From assembly GCA_964384625.1 (NCBI GenBank), contig CAYLNH010000026.1:1-42973 (forward strand): a stretch of DNA of 42,973 bases, read 5' to 3'. Position 1 is the first letter of the stretch. Every line of letters starts with the position of its first letter. Shown here in pieces: positions 1 through 8,606 of the stretch. The notes below the pieces were generated by a model. The model had not been told where the DNA came from. It ran no database searches and saw only the letters and a program-made list of their open reading frames with translations. A program made the position numbers and the translations under genes. The stretch is from CAYLNH01 sp964384625 (GTDB lineage Bacteria; Verrucomicrobiota; Lentisphaeria; JABSQK01).

Positions 1-1
1 C

Positions 2-58
2 GAGGCTTCGGCGCTCAAGAGGGTGCGGGATCTCTATGCGGACCGCGAAGGGCAGTAA
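2..58 (+). CDS. 3' end of a truncated gene, product unknown
   Basis: An open frame enters from the left edge and ends at TAA 56-58. It gives 18 residues, EASALKRVRDLYADREGQ, whose composition looks like a charged helical C-terminus. Nothing in it identifies a family. It is called as coding because the frame is open from the first usable codon, the composition is protein-like, and a typical repeat-filled convergent gap follows. The remainder of the gene lies outside the window. Confidence 0.45.
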   Translation, partial: EASALKRVRDLYADREGQ

Positions 59-278
59 ACGAGGGCTTACCTTACGACCCCATGCACGCAGCTGCACTCC
101 GCCCCAAAGAATGTACGTGATGGCGTTGCCGCTCTCCGCGAAGGGGCTCCAAACACAGCTAGATGGTCTCGGCGGAAGTCTTTCCGCCACGGATTGCCCG
201 GGGTTCGCAGCTCGCGGCAGGCGGTGGAATGGGCCTGTGCTGCAGCACATGACCATTTCGCCAACGCCCCCCGAGCCC

Positions 279-461
279 GAAAACGGGCAACTCGGAGAGC
301 GGGTCCAAGCATCCGGCCAAGGCGGGACCCCGCAAAGCGGGGCAAGCACGAAATTTATCCCGCCAAGGCGGGACACGATGGTCGCATCGCTTGTTCGACG
401 GCGCCTTCCCGGACCGGCACTTGGCCTCCGTCCCTGGCTGGAAAACTTACGCCGCGCCCAT
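279..461 (-). repeat. Dispersed repeat family 2, copy 1 (minus orientation)
   Basis: The reverse complement of this stretch matches 34801-34948. The inner arm of about 42 bases differs at one position, and the outer arm of about 85 bases is roughly 80 percent identical by eye. The middle differs in length. This copy has a longer centre with a perfect hairpin, CCCCGC-AAA-GCGGGG at 328-342, and two direct copies of CCAAGGCGGGA at 317-327 and 363-373. Both copies sit in convergent gaps. No coding capacity or transposase is associated with either. Confidence 0.8.
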
Positions 462-477
462 CTGGGAGAGTTGTCCA

Positions 478-597
478 TTCCCCCTCCAGTTCAACTGCCC
501 CGGCAGCAACCCGAAAGCCGGGACCAAGGTGAGACGAAAGGGAAGCTGACACGGCTTCGCCACAGCCGGAGAGATCTTTTCGCGGCGGGTGCAGTTC
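478..597 (-). repeat. Fragments of the two-hairpin repeat (family 1)
   Basis: On the minus strand, bases near 478-500 read TTGAACTGGAGGGGG, matching the left end of the copy at 12929. At 575-597 the plus strand reads TTTTCGCGGCGGGTGCAG, matching the right part of the copies at 13018 and 21150. The middle of the element is not preserved, so this is a broken or rearranged copy. Confidence 0.45.
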
Positions 598-654
598 GAA
601 GGAATTCCTGCTTGCCCGGCATACCCCGCGACGACGCCGGGTCGGCGGAATGAC

Positions 655-1577
<923 letters not shown>

Positions 1578-1581
<4 letters not shown>

Positions 1582-2057
1582 GAGTCGTCCGTCTTGTCCT
1601 GTTCTCGGTAGATTCGATCGAGAATGCCGTTGATGAATCCGGTGGATTCATTGCCGTCACCGTAGATTCGACAAATCTCGAGGGCTTCGTCGATGCTGAC
1701 GGCGGCCGGGGTGTCGGCATAGAGGATTTCATAGGCGGCCAGCCGCAGAATATTCCGATCAATCGGTGCGATCCGCGTCAGATCCCAATCGACGGCGCAG
1801 GCGTTGATCCGTACATCCAGATCCGCAACCTTGTCGCGAACACCGCGCGCCAGAGCCAGTGCACGGTCGGAACACTTCATCCATTCACGGTCCTCGATGT
1901 CCGGGTGCTCCTCACGAATCTGCTCCCAGAACCAGACCAGCGAATCGTCGTCGCCGTCGTCACCGCTGATGTCCAGTTGATACAGGTACTGCAGGGCCCA
2001 TTCGCGGGCGGTACGCTGTATCGGGAATGCGTCTTTCGATTGCTTTTCAGGGCTCAT
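1578..2057 (-). CDS. nusB: Transcription antitermination factor NusB
   Basis: NusB binds boxA RNA together with NusE (ribosomal protein S10) to support antitermination, chiefly on rRNA operons. The 159-residue product is all-helical in character. It begins the family core with RTAREWALQYLYQLD and ends with the family's C-terminal stretch: DRNILRLAAYEIL, VSIDEALEI, then GFINGILDRI. The ATG at 2057 has AGAAGGA about eight bases upstream. The gene is first in a two-gene unit with ftsY (4-base overlap) and has its own sigma70-like promoter at 2096-2123, so it need not depend on the moxR transcript upstream. Confidence 0.95.
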
Positions 2058-2095
2058 TGGGATTCCTTCTTACGGTGGTCACCGGCGGGAGCCCC

Positions 2096-2123
2096 ATTAT
2101 ACTGCCGCGCCGTCTCGAATCAA
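2096..2123 (-). promoter_or_regulatory. Sigma70-like promoter for nusB-ftsY
   Basis: Read on the minus strand, TTGATT (2118-2123) and a perfect TATAAT (2096-2101) are separated by 16 bases. The predicted transcript start is about 30 bases before the nusB ATG. This is one of the clearest promoters in the window. Confidence 0.78.
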
Positions 2124-2132
2124 GGCGGGAGA

Positions 2133-2160
2133 GCAAAGGGCAAAGGGCAAAGGACACAGG
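2133..2160. repeat. Heptamer tandem repeat GCAAAGG x3
   Basis: GCAAAGG is repeated three times exactly (2133-2153) and followed by a degenerate fourth unit, ACACAGG. A second heptamer, CCAATGA, occurs twice at 2219-2232 in the same spacer. The spacer lies just 3' of the transglutaminase gene and 5' of the nusB promoter. Other heptamer runs occur at 26975 and 35095. Confidence 0.85.
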
Positions 2161-2218
2161 GGCTGCCGCCATCGACAGGTATCGACCTTCGTCCGATTGC
2201 TGCCGGTTGCGTCCGTAC

Positions 2219-2232
2219 CCAATGACCAATGA
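2219..2232. repeat. Heptamer tandem repeat CCAATGA x2
   Basis: Two exact units, with the first two bases of a third. It ends 16 bases beyond the stop of the minus-strand transglutaminase gene. The unit length matches the other heptamer runs of the window although the sequence differs. Confidence 0.6.
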
Positions 2233-2248
2233 CCGGCGCCTTCGCCGT

Positions 2249-4312
2249 TCAACTGCAGCGGGCGAGCCGGCGGATTTCGTCGATGAAGGCCTGTTCCCGT
2301 TTCGGGTCGCTGGACAAACCGGCGTAGCGGATGCCGTAGTAGTAATCCAACATGGCGTCGAACTCGCCGTTGATCAGGCCGTGGCGCCGGAGTTCGGCCG
2401 CGTACTCGAAGGCGGTCTGCGAGCGGCGTTTCGGATATCCCCGCTGGCTGAACAGCCGGCAGAACAGCTGGAAAAACGGCGGCGCCGCCGGCCGCGTCGG
2501 CGCCTGCCGCCTGGCGTCGCGGCCGCCGACGCGCCGCCAGAGAAAGACCAGGCCCCAGACACCGACCAGGACCAGGGCCACAAGGAAAGACGCCGTAATC
2601 TGACGTTGATGCGCCGCCGACAGCAACGGCGCCCGGCGTTGTTTCATCTGAGTCAGGTCCAGTCCGAGACGGGTGTTGCCGAGAAAGTCATAGTCCTCCG
2701 CCCTGTCGCTGAATCCGGAGTCGCTAATGGTGGCGACTTTGCCGACGCTGCCCGGTGTGGCATCGACCAGGACCCAGCCGTAGTCTTCGAGGCACACCTC
2801 GGTCCAGGCGTGGAGATCCCGGTCGCTGTAGTAGAACACGCTGCCGCGACGGTCGAAGGTGCCGCCGTAGTAGCCCATGGCCACGCGGGTCGGGAACCCT
2901 TCCGACCGCAGCATCAACGCCAATGCCGTGGCATGCAGGGTGCAGTGGCCTTCGCGGCGTTCAAAGAGGAACTCCTCCACCGCGTCCTTCCGCGGTTCAT
3001 AGTACTCGTCGGAGTAGCCGTAATTGACCGACATATACTGCATCAGCCGATGCAGCTTCGCTGCCGGCGTTTTGCCGGGGGCCATCACGGTACGGGCGTG
3101 TTTGCGGATCCGGCTCATGACCGGGGTGTCGGGCAATTGGCGGTAGCCCGGTGCGACCCGCGCCGGGCGCACCGGTTTCCCGCGAATGTCGGCGTAGCTG
3201 TACCACGACGAACGCACCGGATAGACCACGTTCTGGCCTTCGCGCACCGGGATCAGGAATGATTCGTTCGGGCCCTTCATCAATAACGGCACGCCGACGG
3301 CGCAGGCGCCCGGCAGGCTGACCATCTCATGAGTGCGCTGCTGCGGGATGAAAATGAAATGGTCGATGACCTGTTCGCGCGGCGGCTCGTTGACCCGGAT
3401 CCAGCCGTCTTCAACGCCGTCGTTGGCGTCGTCGTACCAGACGGTGCCGGGGTCCTTGCAGCTCCAGCGTTTGCCGTTGTAATGGTCAAAGGCCTTCCGC
3501 CGAATGTAGAACGGCGGCTTGGCGCCCTGCGCCAGCGCGTCGCGGGTCAGCATCAGAAAGACTCGCGGTTCCTTGGACACGGTTCGCTTGTCCGGCGCCG
3601 GATTGGTCGGGTCCAGCACGGAATTGCCGCCGGCCCGCGGCCGCCGGGTCTGCCTGCCGCCGCCGCGCCGAATCAATTGCGACAACAGCCCGGCGACCAT
3701 GATCCTCCCGGCGATCGGCGTGCCGGCAACCACTTGCGCCGAACCGGAAGACACCAGTAAACCGCCCGCCAGGATGGCAAACAACCCGGTTGCCATCCCC
3801 CAACGCAGACTGCGCTTCGCCGTCAACGCCGGGTGCAGCCCGATCCAGGAGCCGAAGCACGAAACCGTGCCCGCGGCCGCCGCCATCACTGTTCCCCGGC
3901 TGATCTCCTGCAGCCCCAGCCGGTGCAGGCCGTACCAGAACAGGACCAGACTGAAAAAGGCCGAGACCGAAACGCTCAGACGCTGGCGGTGTCGAAACAA
4001 TGACGTGGCCGCCGCTTCCCGGCCGTGCCAGACCGACCAGACCAGCAGCCAGGTGAAAACCGCCGCCGCCGCCAGTACCGGGAATTCCTCCAGAGAGATC
4101 CGCGCACAGGACAGGCCGACCCCGATCACGATGCCGCCGTTGCAGAACGCCAGCACACGGCGCCAACGGGCATCGCCGTACCCGTAGATCAGGACCAGGG
4201 CGAACGCCACCAGCAACAGACACGACGGGATCAGCCAGTACACCTGCAGCGCCCCGAGCATCACCGCAGCAAGAATCAGGTTGGCGGCAGGAATCACAAC
4301 GTTCCGTTTCAT
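2249..4312 (-). CDS. Membrane-bound transglutaminase-like protein (TgpA type)
   Basis: Predicted inner-membrane protein of 687 residues. About five or six transmembrane segments fill residues 1-215, followed by an external linker and a transglutaminase-core domain at about 395-530. One further membrane span is at about 573-593, and a short cytoplasmic tail resembles DUF4129. The papain-like triad is complete: Cys457 in GHCTLHA, His501 in DLHAWTEV and Asp517 in VLVDATPG. The ATG at 4312 was chosen because it overlaps the stop of the upstream DUF58 gene as ATGA. The open frame runs on upstream only as a shadow of that gene. With moxR and DUF58 it forms a widespread three-gene module that probably modifies or assembles envelope proteins. 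The substrate is unknown. Confidence 0.92.
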   Translation of the reverse strand: MKRNVVIPAANLILAAVMLGALQVYWLIPSCLLLVAFALVLIYGYGDARWRRVLAFCNGGIVIGVGLSCARISLEEFPVLAAAAVFTWLLVWSVWHGREAAATSLFRHRQRLSVSVSAFFSLVLFWYGLHRLGLQEISRGTVMAAAAGTVSCFGSWIGLHPALTAKRSLRWGMATGLFAILAGGLLVSSGSAQVVAGTPIAGRIMVAGLLSQLIRRGGGRQTRRPRAGGNSVLDPTNPAPDKRTVSKEPRVFLMLTRDALAQGAKPPFYIRRKAFDHYNGKRWSCKDPGTVWYDDANDGVEDGWIRVNEPPREQVIDHFIFIPQQRTHEMVSLPGACAVGVPLLMKGPNESFLIPVREGQNVVYPVRSSWYSYADIRGKPVRPARVAPGYRQLPDTPVMSRIRKHARTVMAPGKTPAAKLHRLMQYMSVNYGYSDEYYEPRKDAVEEFLFERREGHCTLHATALALMLRSEGFPTRVAMGYYGGTFDRRGSVFYYSDRDLHAWTEVCLEDYGWVLVDATPGSVGKVATISDSGFSDRAEDYDFLGNTRLGLDLTQMKQRRAPLLSAAHQRQITASFLVALVLVGVWGLVFLWRRVGGRDARRQAPTRPAAPPFFQLFCRLFSQRGYPKRRSQTAFEYAAELRRHGLINGEFDAMLDYYYGIRYAGLSSDPKREQAFIDEIRRLARCS

Positions 4313-5577
4313 CGCACCCGCTCCTGCGGCTGCCGCAGCCGCAGCCGGTTGTCCAGGCAATACACCCGGTCGCGGCCGGCAAGCAGATGCTGCCAGTGGC
4401 CGCAAGGTATGTTGCTCATGACGATTACCCGCGTATTGCGCGCGGCCGCCGCGTCCACGTTGCGTACCAGCGCCCCCGTGTTCGGGCTCGGCCGGATGCG
4501 GGCCAGGGCCAGCGTCAGCAGCGCCGCTTCCAGCGCCGACCAGTCGCTGTCCACGGCGATGGGGTGCCAGTTGTTGAAGTCGGCGAGGAAATCGAAGCGG
4601 GCGCCGCTGTGATACAGATGCAGAAACAACCCGCAAAGAATCTCCAGTGACTGCTCCGCCGACATCGGCGCGCCTTTGCCGCGCGGATGGGAAGAGTGGA
4701 AGATCACCACGTTGTGCGCCGGCGCCGACGGCTCGAACTCCTTGACGACGATCTCGCCGTAGTGCGCCGACAGCGGCCAGTGGACCAGCCGCAGCGAATC
4801 GCCGACGGTGAATTCCCGCAGCCCGTGAAACTCGCCCATGCAGTCGCGGCTGAACAATCGGGAACCGCCGTCCTCGCCCGAGCCGGCAGCCAGCAACCGC
4901 GCCAGTGCCGGCGGGAAGGCCGGCCGCGGATACACCGCCAGACTGCTGTCCACCACGCCTTCCCGCCGATGGCGGAACAAACCAAACGGGAAATCCGACG
5001 ACAGACAGAATCGAAACCGGCTGTGACACCCGCGCCGGCGGAAACGCGCCAGGACCTCCTCGCGAGCGCCGTCGCCGTTAACTCCCGGCGGCTGCAGATC
5101 CACCGACCACCCCGGCTGGACCTCGGCCCCCTGCAGAACGTCGCCCGCCGGCCACGGCCGGCGCGCCGCCGGCCGGGCCCGGGCAAAGCCGTCGTTGCCC
5201 AGAAGCTCGTCCGCCAGTTCCACCGCGTAGCTCGTCCGCTGGCGGCGTTCGCTGCGCACCGAAATACGCACCGGCAGCGTTTCCCCCGCAAACACCGATT
5301 CCGCGTGCTCATGGTCGACCCGCAGACCGCGCAGATTCAAGGCGCACAAGACAAACGCCGTGATCAGTAGCAGACCCACGAAGAAGGCCAATTGCAGCAT
5401 GACTACGTCACCGAGCAGCAAACCGGCGGCCAGTCCGGCAACCGCCACACCGGCGGCACAAAGCCCGCGGGCCGTAAACCGGGGACGCCGCTTCCAGGCC
5501 TGGCGGCAGGCTGCGAATCTGGTCTCTGGCTGTGTCACCGCGTCTCGGTCCTGCAGTCGTTCCGGCCGTTCGAACAA
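4309..5577 (-). CDS. DUF58 domain membrane protein
   Basis: 422 residues. Two adjacent hydrophobic segments (about 38-80) anchor the N-terminus. A beta-rich region follows, and then the DUF58 signature around FHGLREFTVGDSLRLVHW with the following KEFE. DUF58 proteins are von-Willebrand-A-like partners of MoxR ATPases. The start is uncertain. TTG 5577 leaves a 4-base gap after moxR but lacks a convincing ribosome site. GTG 5538 is an alternative, and no ATG precedes the first membrane segment. The stop overlaps the transglutaminase ATG by 4 bases. The gene sits between moxR and that gene on one transcript. Confidence 0.88.
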   Translation of the reverse strand: MFERPERLQDRDAVTQPETRFAACRQAWKRRPRFTARGLCAAGVAVAGLAAGLLLGDVVMLQLAFFVGLLLITAFVLCALNLRGLRVDHEHAESVFAGETLPVRISVRSERRQRTSYAVELADELLGNDGFARARPAARRPWPAGDVLQGAEVQPGWSVDLQPPGVNGDGAREEVLARFRRRGCHSRFRFCLSSDFPFGLFRHRREGVVDSSLAVYPRPAFPPALARLLAAGSGEDGGSRLFSRDCMGEFHGLREFTVGDSLRLVHWPLSAHYGEIVVKEFEPSAPAHNVVIFHSSHPRGKGAPMSAEQSLEILCGLFLHLYHSGARFDFLADFNNWHPIAVDSDWSALEAALLTLALARIRPSPNTGALVRNVDAAAARNTRVIVMSNIPCGHWQHLLAGRDRVYCLDNRLRLRQPQERVR

Positions 5578-5581
5578 GTCG

Positions 5582-6544
5582 TCACGGCACCGTAATCTTA
5601 CTCAAAATCTCCTGGATCGCGTGCTTGACGCTGCCCCCGGACTTCCGCACCCGGTGCTTCAACGGCAGACGATGGCCGAGAACGCCGGGGGCCAGACGCT
5701 TGACGTCGTCCGGGTAAACCGCATCCCGGCCGTCGAGAAATGCCCCCGCCTGCGACGCCCGCATCAACGCCAGACCCGCCCGCGCCGACGCGCCCAAAGC
5801 GAAGTCGCCGCACTTGTGAGTGGCGTCGATGATCGCCGCGATGTAGTTCATCAAATCGTCGGTAAGGCGAATCGCAAGCACCTCCTGCTGGGCCGCCAGC
5901 AGGACATCCCGCGTCAGCACCGGCTCGATGTCCGTCGTCGGGTCGCCATGCCGGTGGAGCCTCAAAATGTCCGCCTGCGTCCCCTGGTCCGGCCGTTGGA
6001 TCTCAAAGGACAGCAGGAAACGGTCGATCTGCGACTCCGGCAACGGAAACGTGCCCGTCGCGTGCAGGTGGTTCTGGGTTGCTACCACGAAGAACGGCGG
6101 CGCCAGACTGTATGTCTTGCCGTCAATGCTGACCTGGTGCTCGTTCATCGCCTCCAGCAGCGCGCTCTGCACTCGCGGCGTGGTCCGGTTGATCTCGTCC
6201 GCCAACAGAACATTGCAGAATACCGCGCCGCGGTGAAACCGGAACTCCGCCTGCTTCTGGTCATACACCGAATACCCCAGAATGTCCGCCGGCAGCAGGT
6301 CCGGCGTAAACTGAATGCGCTTGAACGTACAGTCGATCGCCGCGGCCATCACCTTGGCCAGCGACGTCTTGCCCAGCCCGGGAGCACCCTCGATCAACGC
6401 ATGCCCCTGCGCCAGCAGCGCAATCGTCAATAACTCCGCTTGCGCCTCGCAGCCGAGTACCGCCTCGGTCATCACATCCCGCAACGCCTGCAACCCCTCC
6501 CGGACCCGTCCGCCGGCCTTGGCCTCACCGTCTGCCACGTTCAC
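5582..6544 (-). CDS. MoxR-family AAA+ ATPase
   Basis: Cytoplasmic AAA+ chaperone-like ATPase of 320 residues, thought in this family to help mature or activate the DUF58 partner. Walker A is GAPGLGKT at 53-60. Walker B is LLADEINR, followed by the MoxR pattern ALLEAMNEHQV, sensor 1 in VVATQN, and FPLPESQIDRF. It starts at GTG 6544 with GAGAGG upstream. It leads a unit with DUF58 (4-base gap) and transglutaminase (ATGA overlap), behind the promoter at 6587-6615. The family assignment is firm. The exact cellular target is not known. Confidence 0.93.
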   Translation of the reverse strand: MNVADGEAKAGGRVREGLQALRDVMTEAVLGCEAQAELLTIALLAQGHALIEGAPGLGKTSLAKVMAAAIDCTFKRIQFTPDLLPADILGYSVYDQKQAEFRFHRGAVFCNVLLADEINRTTPRVQSALLEAMNEHQVSIDGKTYSLAPPFFVVATQNHLHATGTFPLPESQIDRFLLSFEIQRPDQGTQADILRLHRHGDPTTDIEPVLTRDVLLAAQQEVLAIRLTDDLMNYIAAIIDATHKCGDFALGASARAGLALMRASQAGAFLDGRDAVYPDDVKRLAPGVLGHRLPLKHRVRKSGGSVKHAIQEILSKITVP

Positions 6545-6586
6545 GCCACGCCTCTCAGTTTTATAGTTTCTTTATAGCGTCTATAT

Positions 6587-6615
6587 ACTATAGGAGGCAG
6601 GCACGCGGCTGTCAA
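6587..6615 (-). promoter_or_regulatory. Near-consensus promoter for the moxR operon
   Basis: Read on the minus strand, TTGACA (6610-6615, exact consensus) and TATAGT (6587-6592) are separated by 17 bases. The leader to the moxR GTG is about 36 bases. The -35 box falls in the loop of the inverted repeat 6596-6644, so a binding protein or RNA hairpin there could affect it. Confidence 0.85.
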
Positions 6616-6644
6616 GCGGAATAAACGGGGATTGGCGTGCTGCC
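6596..6644. terminator. Inverted repeat abutting the prepilin stop codon
   Basis: GGCAGGCACGC (6596-6606) and GCGTGCTGCC (6635-6644) pair with a single bulge around a loop of about 28 bases. It begins directly next to the prepilin stop on the minus strand. It may end or stabilise that transcript, but no uridine run follows, so a terminator role is only possible. Confidence 0.4.
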
Positions 6645-7433
6645 TCAGGGCGTTGTTGTTTCCCATTGGCTATGGCCGTCGGCATAGGTGTAGACCCGGC
6701 GAATCACGTTGAGGTCCCACTTGTCATTCTGGTGCGCGCCGCCGACAACCGGGATCGGCTGTTCGAGGTGTGGTTCCCAGGTAATCACGCCGTTGTGGCC
6801 GGCATCGCGGTTAAGGTAGCCCTTGGTAGACATCAGTCCGAACGCTTCGGGGGTACGGCCATCGTTATAGCGCCAGCCGCGCGGGCTTCGGGACCAGTCA
6901 TTGCGATGGTAGAGTCCGGTGCGTTTAGACAGGCGGCTGCCGTGCCCGTACTGCACCAGGCCACTGCCGCAGGTGTCGGGGGAGATGTAATGGTAGTAGT
7001 TCTGGTAGATATTCTTGTTGCCGGCGGAATGTGTGGCGCCGCTTGGCGGCGTTGTGGGGCCTTTGGCGATGGCGGGATCGGACAGGTATTTCAGGCTTTC
7101 GAGCAACTGCCAGGCGGGATTGCCCTTGCCGCTGCCGGCGTCTCCGTTCCAGACGGATGGTTTGCCCTGCCAGTCCAGCGGGCCGTTCCAGTCGACGACA
7201 CAGGGGTACTCCTGGTAGTCGTCGCCGTAAATCTGGAGGGCAAGGTAGGATTGGCGCTGTTGGCTGTGATCGGAAGCGATTTTGGCCTGGCCGCGGGCCC
7301 GGCTTAGAACCGGGAGCAACATGGAAGCCAGGATGCCGATAATGGCAACCACAACGAGCAGTTCGATCAACGTAAAAACGTACACAAGCCCCGCATTTTG
7401 CCGATCCCCCACCGGATAGCATCTCAGCTTCAT
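6645..7433 (-). CDS. Prepilin-like (type II secretion/pseudopilin) protein
   Basis: 262 residues with a type IV prepilin-type N-terminus. A short basic leader is followed by FTLIELLVV and a hydrophobic helix, then ARGQAKIAS. The globular part is polar and rich in Tyr, Trp and Gly. It ends with YADGHSQWE, resembling the DG-containing end of the many prepilin-like proteins of Lentisphaerota and Planctomycetota. The residue before the mature Phe is Val rather than Gly, unusual for cleavage by PilD. ATG 7433 was chosen because GCAGGAG lies eight bases upstream. An in-frame upstream ATG is not supported. No pilus or secretion genes are nearby. Exported surface protein is the likely role, substrate unknown. 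Confidence 0.85.
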   Translation of the reverse strand: MKLRCYPVGDRQNAGLVYVFTLIELLVVVAIIGILASMLLPVLSRARGQAKIASDHSQQRQSYLALQIYGDDYQEYPCVVDWNGPLDWQGKPSVWNGDAGSGKGNPAWQLLESLKYLSDPAIAKGPTTPPSGATHSAGNKNIYQNYYHYISPDTCGSGLVQYGHGSRLSKRTGLYHRNDWSRSPRGWRYNDGRTPEAFGLMSTKGYLNRDAGHNGVITWEPHLEQPIPVVGGAHQNDKWDLNVIRRVYTYADGHSQWETTTP

Positions 7434-7456
7434 GTCTCGGCTCCTGCCTAGTATAT

Positions 7457-7484
7457 AATATATCGGATTGGCGCAGGAATTCAA
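7457..7484 (-). promoter_or_regulatory. Putative promoter for the prepilin-like gene
   Basis: On the minus strand TTGAAT (7479-7484) and TATATT (7457-7462) are 16 bases apart in a locally AT-rich stretch about 25 bases before the ATG. The sequence between the -10 box and the ribosome site (CTAGGCAGGAG) partly resembles the moxR promoter surroundings. Confidence 0.6.
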
Positions 7485-7497
7485 GGTCGCGCTGTCC

Positions 7498-7516
7498 GGG
7501 CGCATGTCGGTTCTGT
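7498..7516. repeat. 19-base motif shared with 42919-42937
   Basis: GGGCGCATGTCGGTTCTGT here and GGGCGCATGTCAGTTCTGT at 42919 differ at one base. Both lie 40-65 bases upstream of a minus-strand start codon (prepilin-like and ankyrin genes). It could be a common upstream site or chance. Confidence 0.3.
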
Positions 7517-7718
7517 TGCCCGTTTCCGCCGTTCAAGACCCCGAGTCGCCCCGCGCCAGACCAGCGGTGTGAGTGAGGTCGCCCCGTTAATGAACTTCTT
7601 CACCAGGCGGATAAACCGCCGGGGGTCGTCTGGCCGCGCCAATGAACCGCAGCAAACACCTGCAGAACTGACGTGCGCCTGAGCTTCTCGCAACTCGTTT
7701 GTGAGGCGGCGAAAGGCA

Positions 7719-8606
7719 CTACTGCATTGCCTCGAGGACCTCATCGCGAACCGGGATGGACGGCATGGCGCCGGGCCGGGTGACGCTGATCGCCGCCGCC
7801 GCCGCCGCGGTCTCAAGACAGGCGCGAATCCTGCTCCCCCGGTCGCGCTCGGCCAGCAGATAACCGATGAAGGTATCGCCGGCCGCCGTCGTGTCGACCG
7901 CCTCGACAGCCAGCGCCTCGACGTGTACCTGTCCCTCGCGACCGGCATAGCAGACGCCGTCGGCCCCCTGCGTCAGGACGATGTCCAGTTCGGGCCAGCG
8001 CGCGGCGAACGCCGCCAGGATATCCTCGAGGGACTGTTCCTGCGTCAGTTGCCGGGCTTCCACCTCGTTGACCACAAGCATGCTGAGGCAGCCGAAATCC
8101 AGCTTCTGGATACCGTCGGTCATCGGCGCGGGGTTCAGGACCACGTTCATCTTGAGGTCGTCGGCGCGGTGCAGGATCTCGGGGACGATATCGAGGTTGA
8201 TCTCGTTCTGCAGCAGCAGGGTATCGCCGGCACCGCAGCCGGCGAAAGCACGGGCAACGTGGGCGTCGTCGATCTGCTGATTGGCGCCGCCGAAGAGGAT
8301 GATGCTGTTTTCGCCTTCGGCGTTCACCTGGATCACGGCGTGGCCGGAGGGTCCGTCGATCAGCTGGACGGCGGCAACATCCACGCCGGCAGCGGCCAGG
8401 AGGTCCTTGAGCCAGCCGCCGTCGTTCCCCAGTTTCCCGGCGTGCCGCACGGCGGCGCCGGCGCGGGCGAGGGCGACGGATTGGTTGGCGCCCTTGCCGC
8501 CGGCGAACACATCGTAGTCGGTGGACCCGAGGGTTTCTCCGGGTTTGACGAAATGCGGCACGTGATAGACGTGATCGATATTCAGCGAGCCATAGTTCAG
8601 TATCAT
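7719..8606 (-). CDS. rbsK: PfkB-family carbohydrate kinase, probable ribokinase
   Basis: 295-residue PfkB kinase. Ribokinase phosphorylates D-ribose at O5 with ATP. The N-terminal motif GSLNIDHVYHVPHFVKPGET and the glycine-rich GGKGANQSVALARAG (36-50) match ribokinases. The anion-hole motif DTTAAGDTFIG contains the catalytic base Asp244. The ATG overlaps the coaX stop as ATGA. Association with coaX and pepD is not a classical ribose operon and no ribose transporter is present, so the substrate could be another pentose or a nucleoside. The family is secure, the exact sugar less so. Confidence 0.88.
   Translation of the reverse strand: MILNYGSLNIDHVYHVPHFVKPGETLGSTDYDVFAGGKGANQSVALARAGAAVRHAGKLGNDGGWLKDLLAAAGVDVAAVQLIDGPSGHAVIQVNAEGENSIILFGGANQQIDDAHVARAFAGCGAGDTLLLQNEINLDIVPEILHRADDLKMNVVLNPAPMTDGIQKLDFGCLSMLVVNEVEARQLTQEQSLEDILAAFAARWPELDIVLTQGADGVCYAGREGQVHVEALAVEAVDTTAAGDTFIGYLLAERDRGSRIRACLETAAAAAAISVTRPGAMPSIPVRDEVLEAMQ

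Larger units (their letters stand above)
59..654. other. Convergent intergenic gap filled with repeat elements
   Basis: This 596-base gap lies between the tail of a plus-strand gene and the tail of ftsY on the minus strand. Open frames in it have no recognisable domain or credible start site. It contains one copy of a roughly 180-base dispersed repeat (279-461) and fragments of the two-hairpin repeat (about 478-597). A degenerate stretch at about 90-160 resembles the two-hairpin repeat in minus orientation. No tRNA or other RNA gene was seen. Confidence 0.6.

Noticed and set aside
4313..5029. N-terminal extension of the transglutaminase gene
   Set aside because: The frame stays open upstream only because it overlaps the DUF58 gene. 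The true start is the ATGA overlap at 4312, directly before the first membrane helix.
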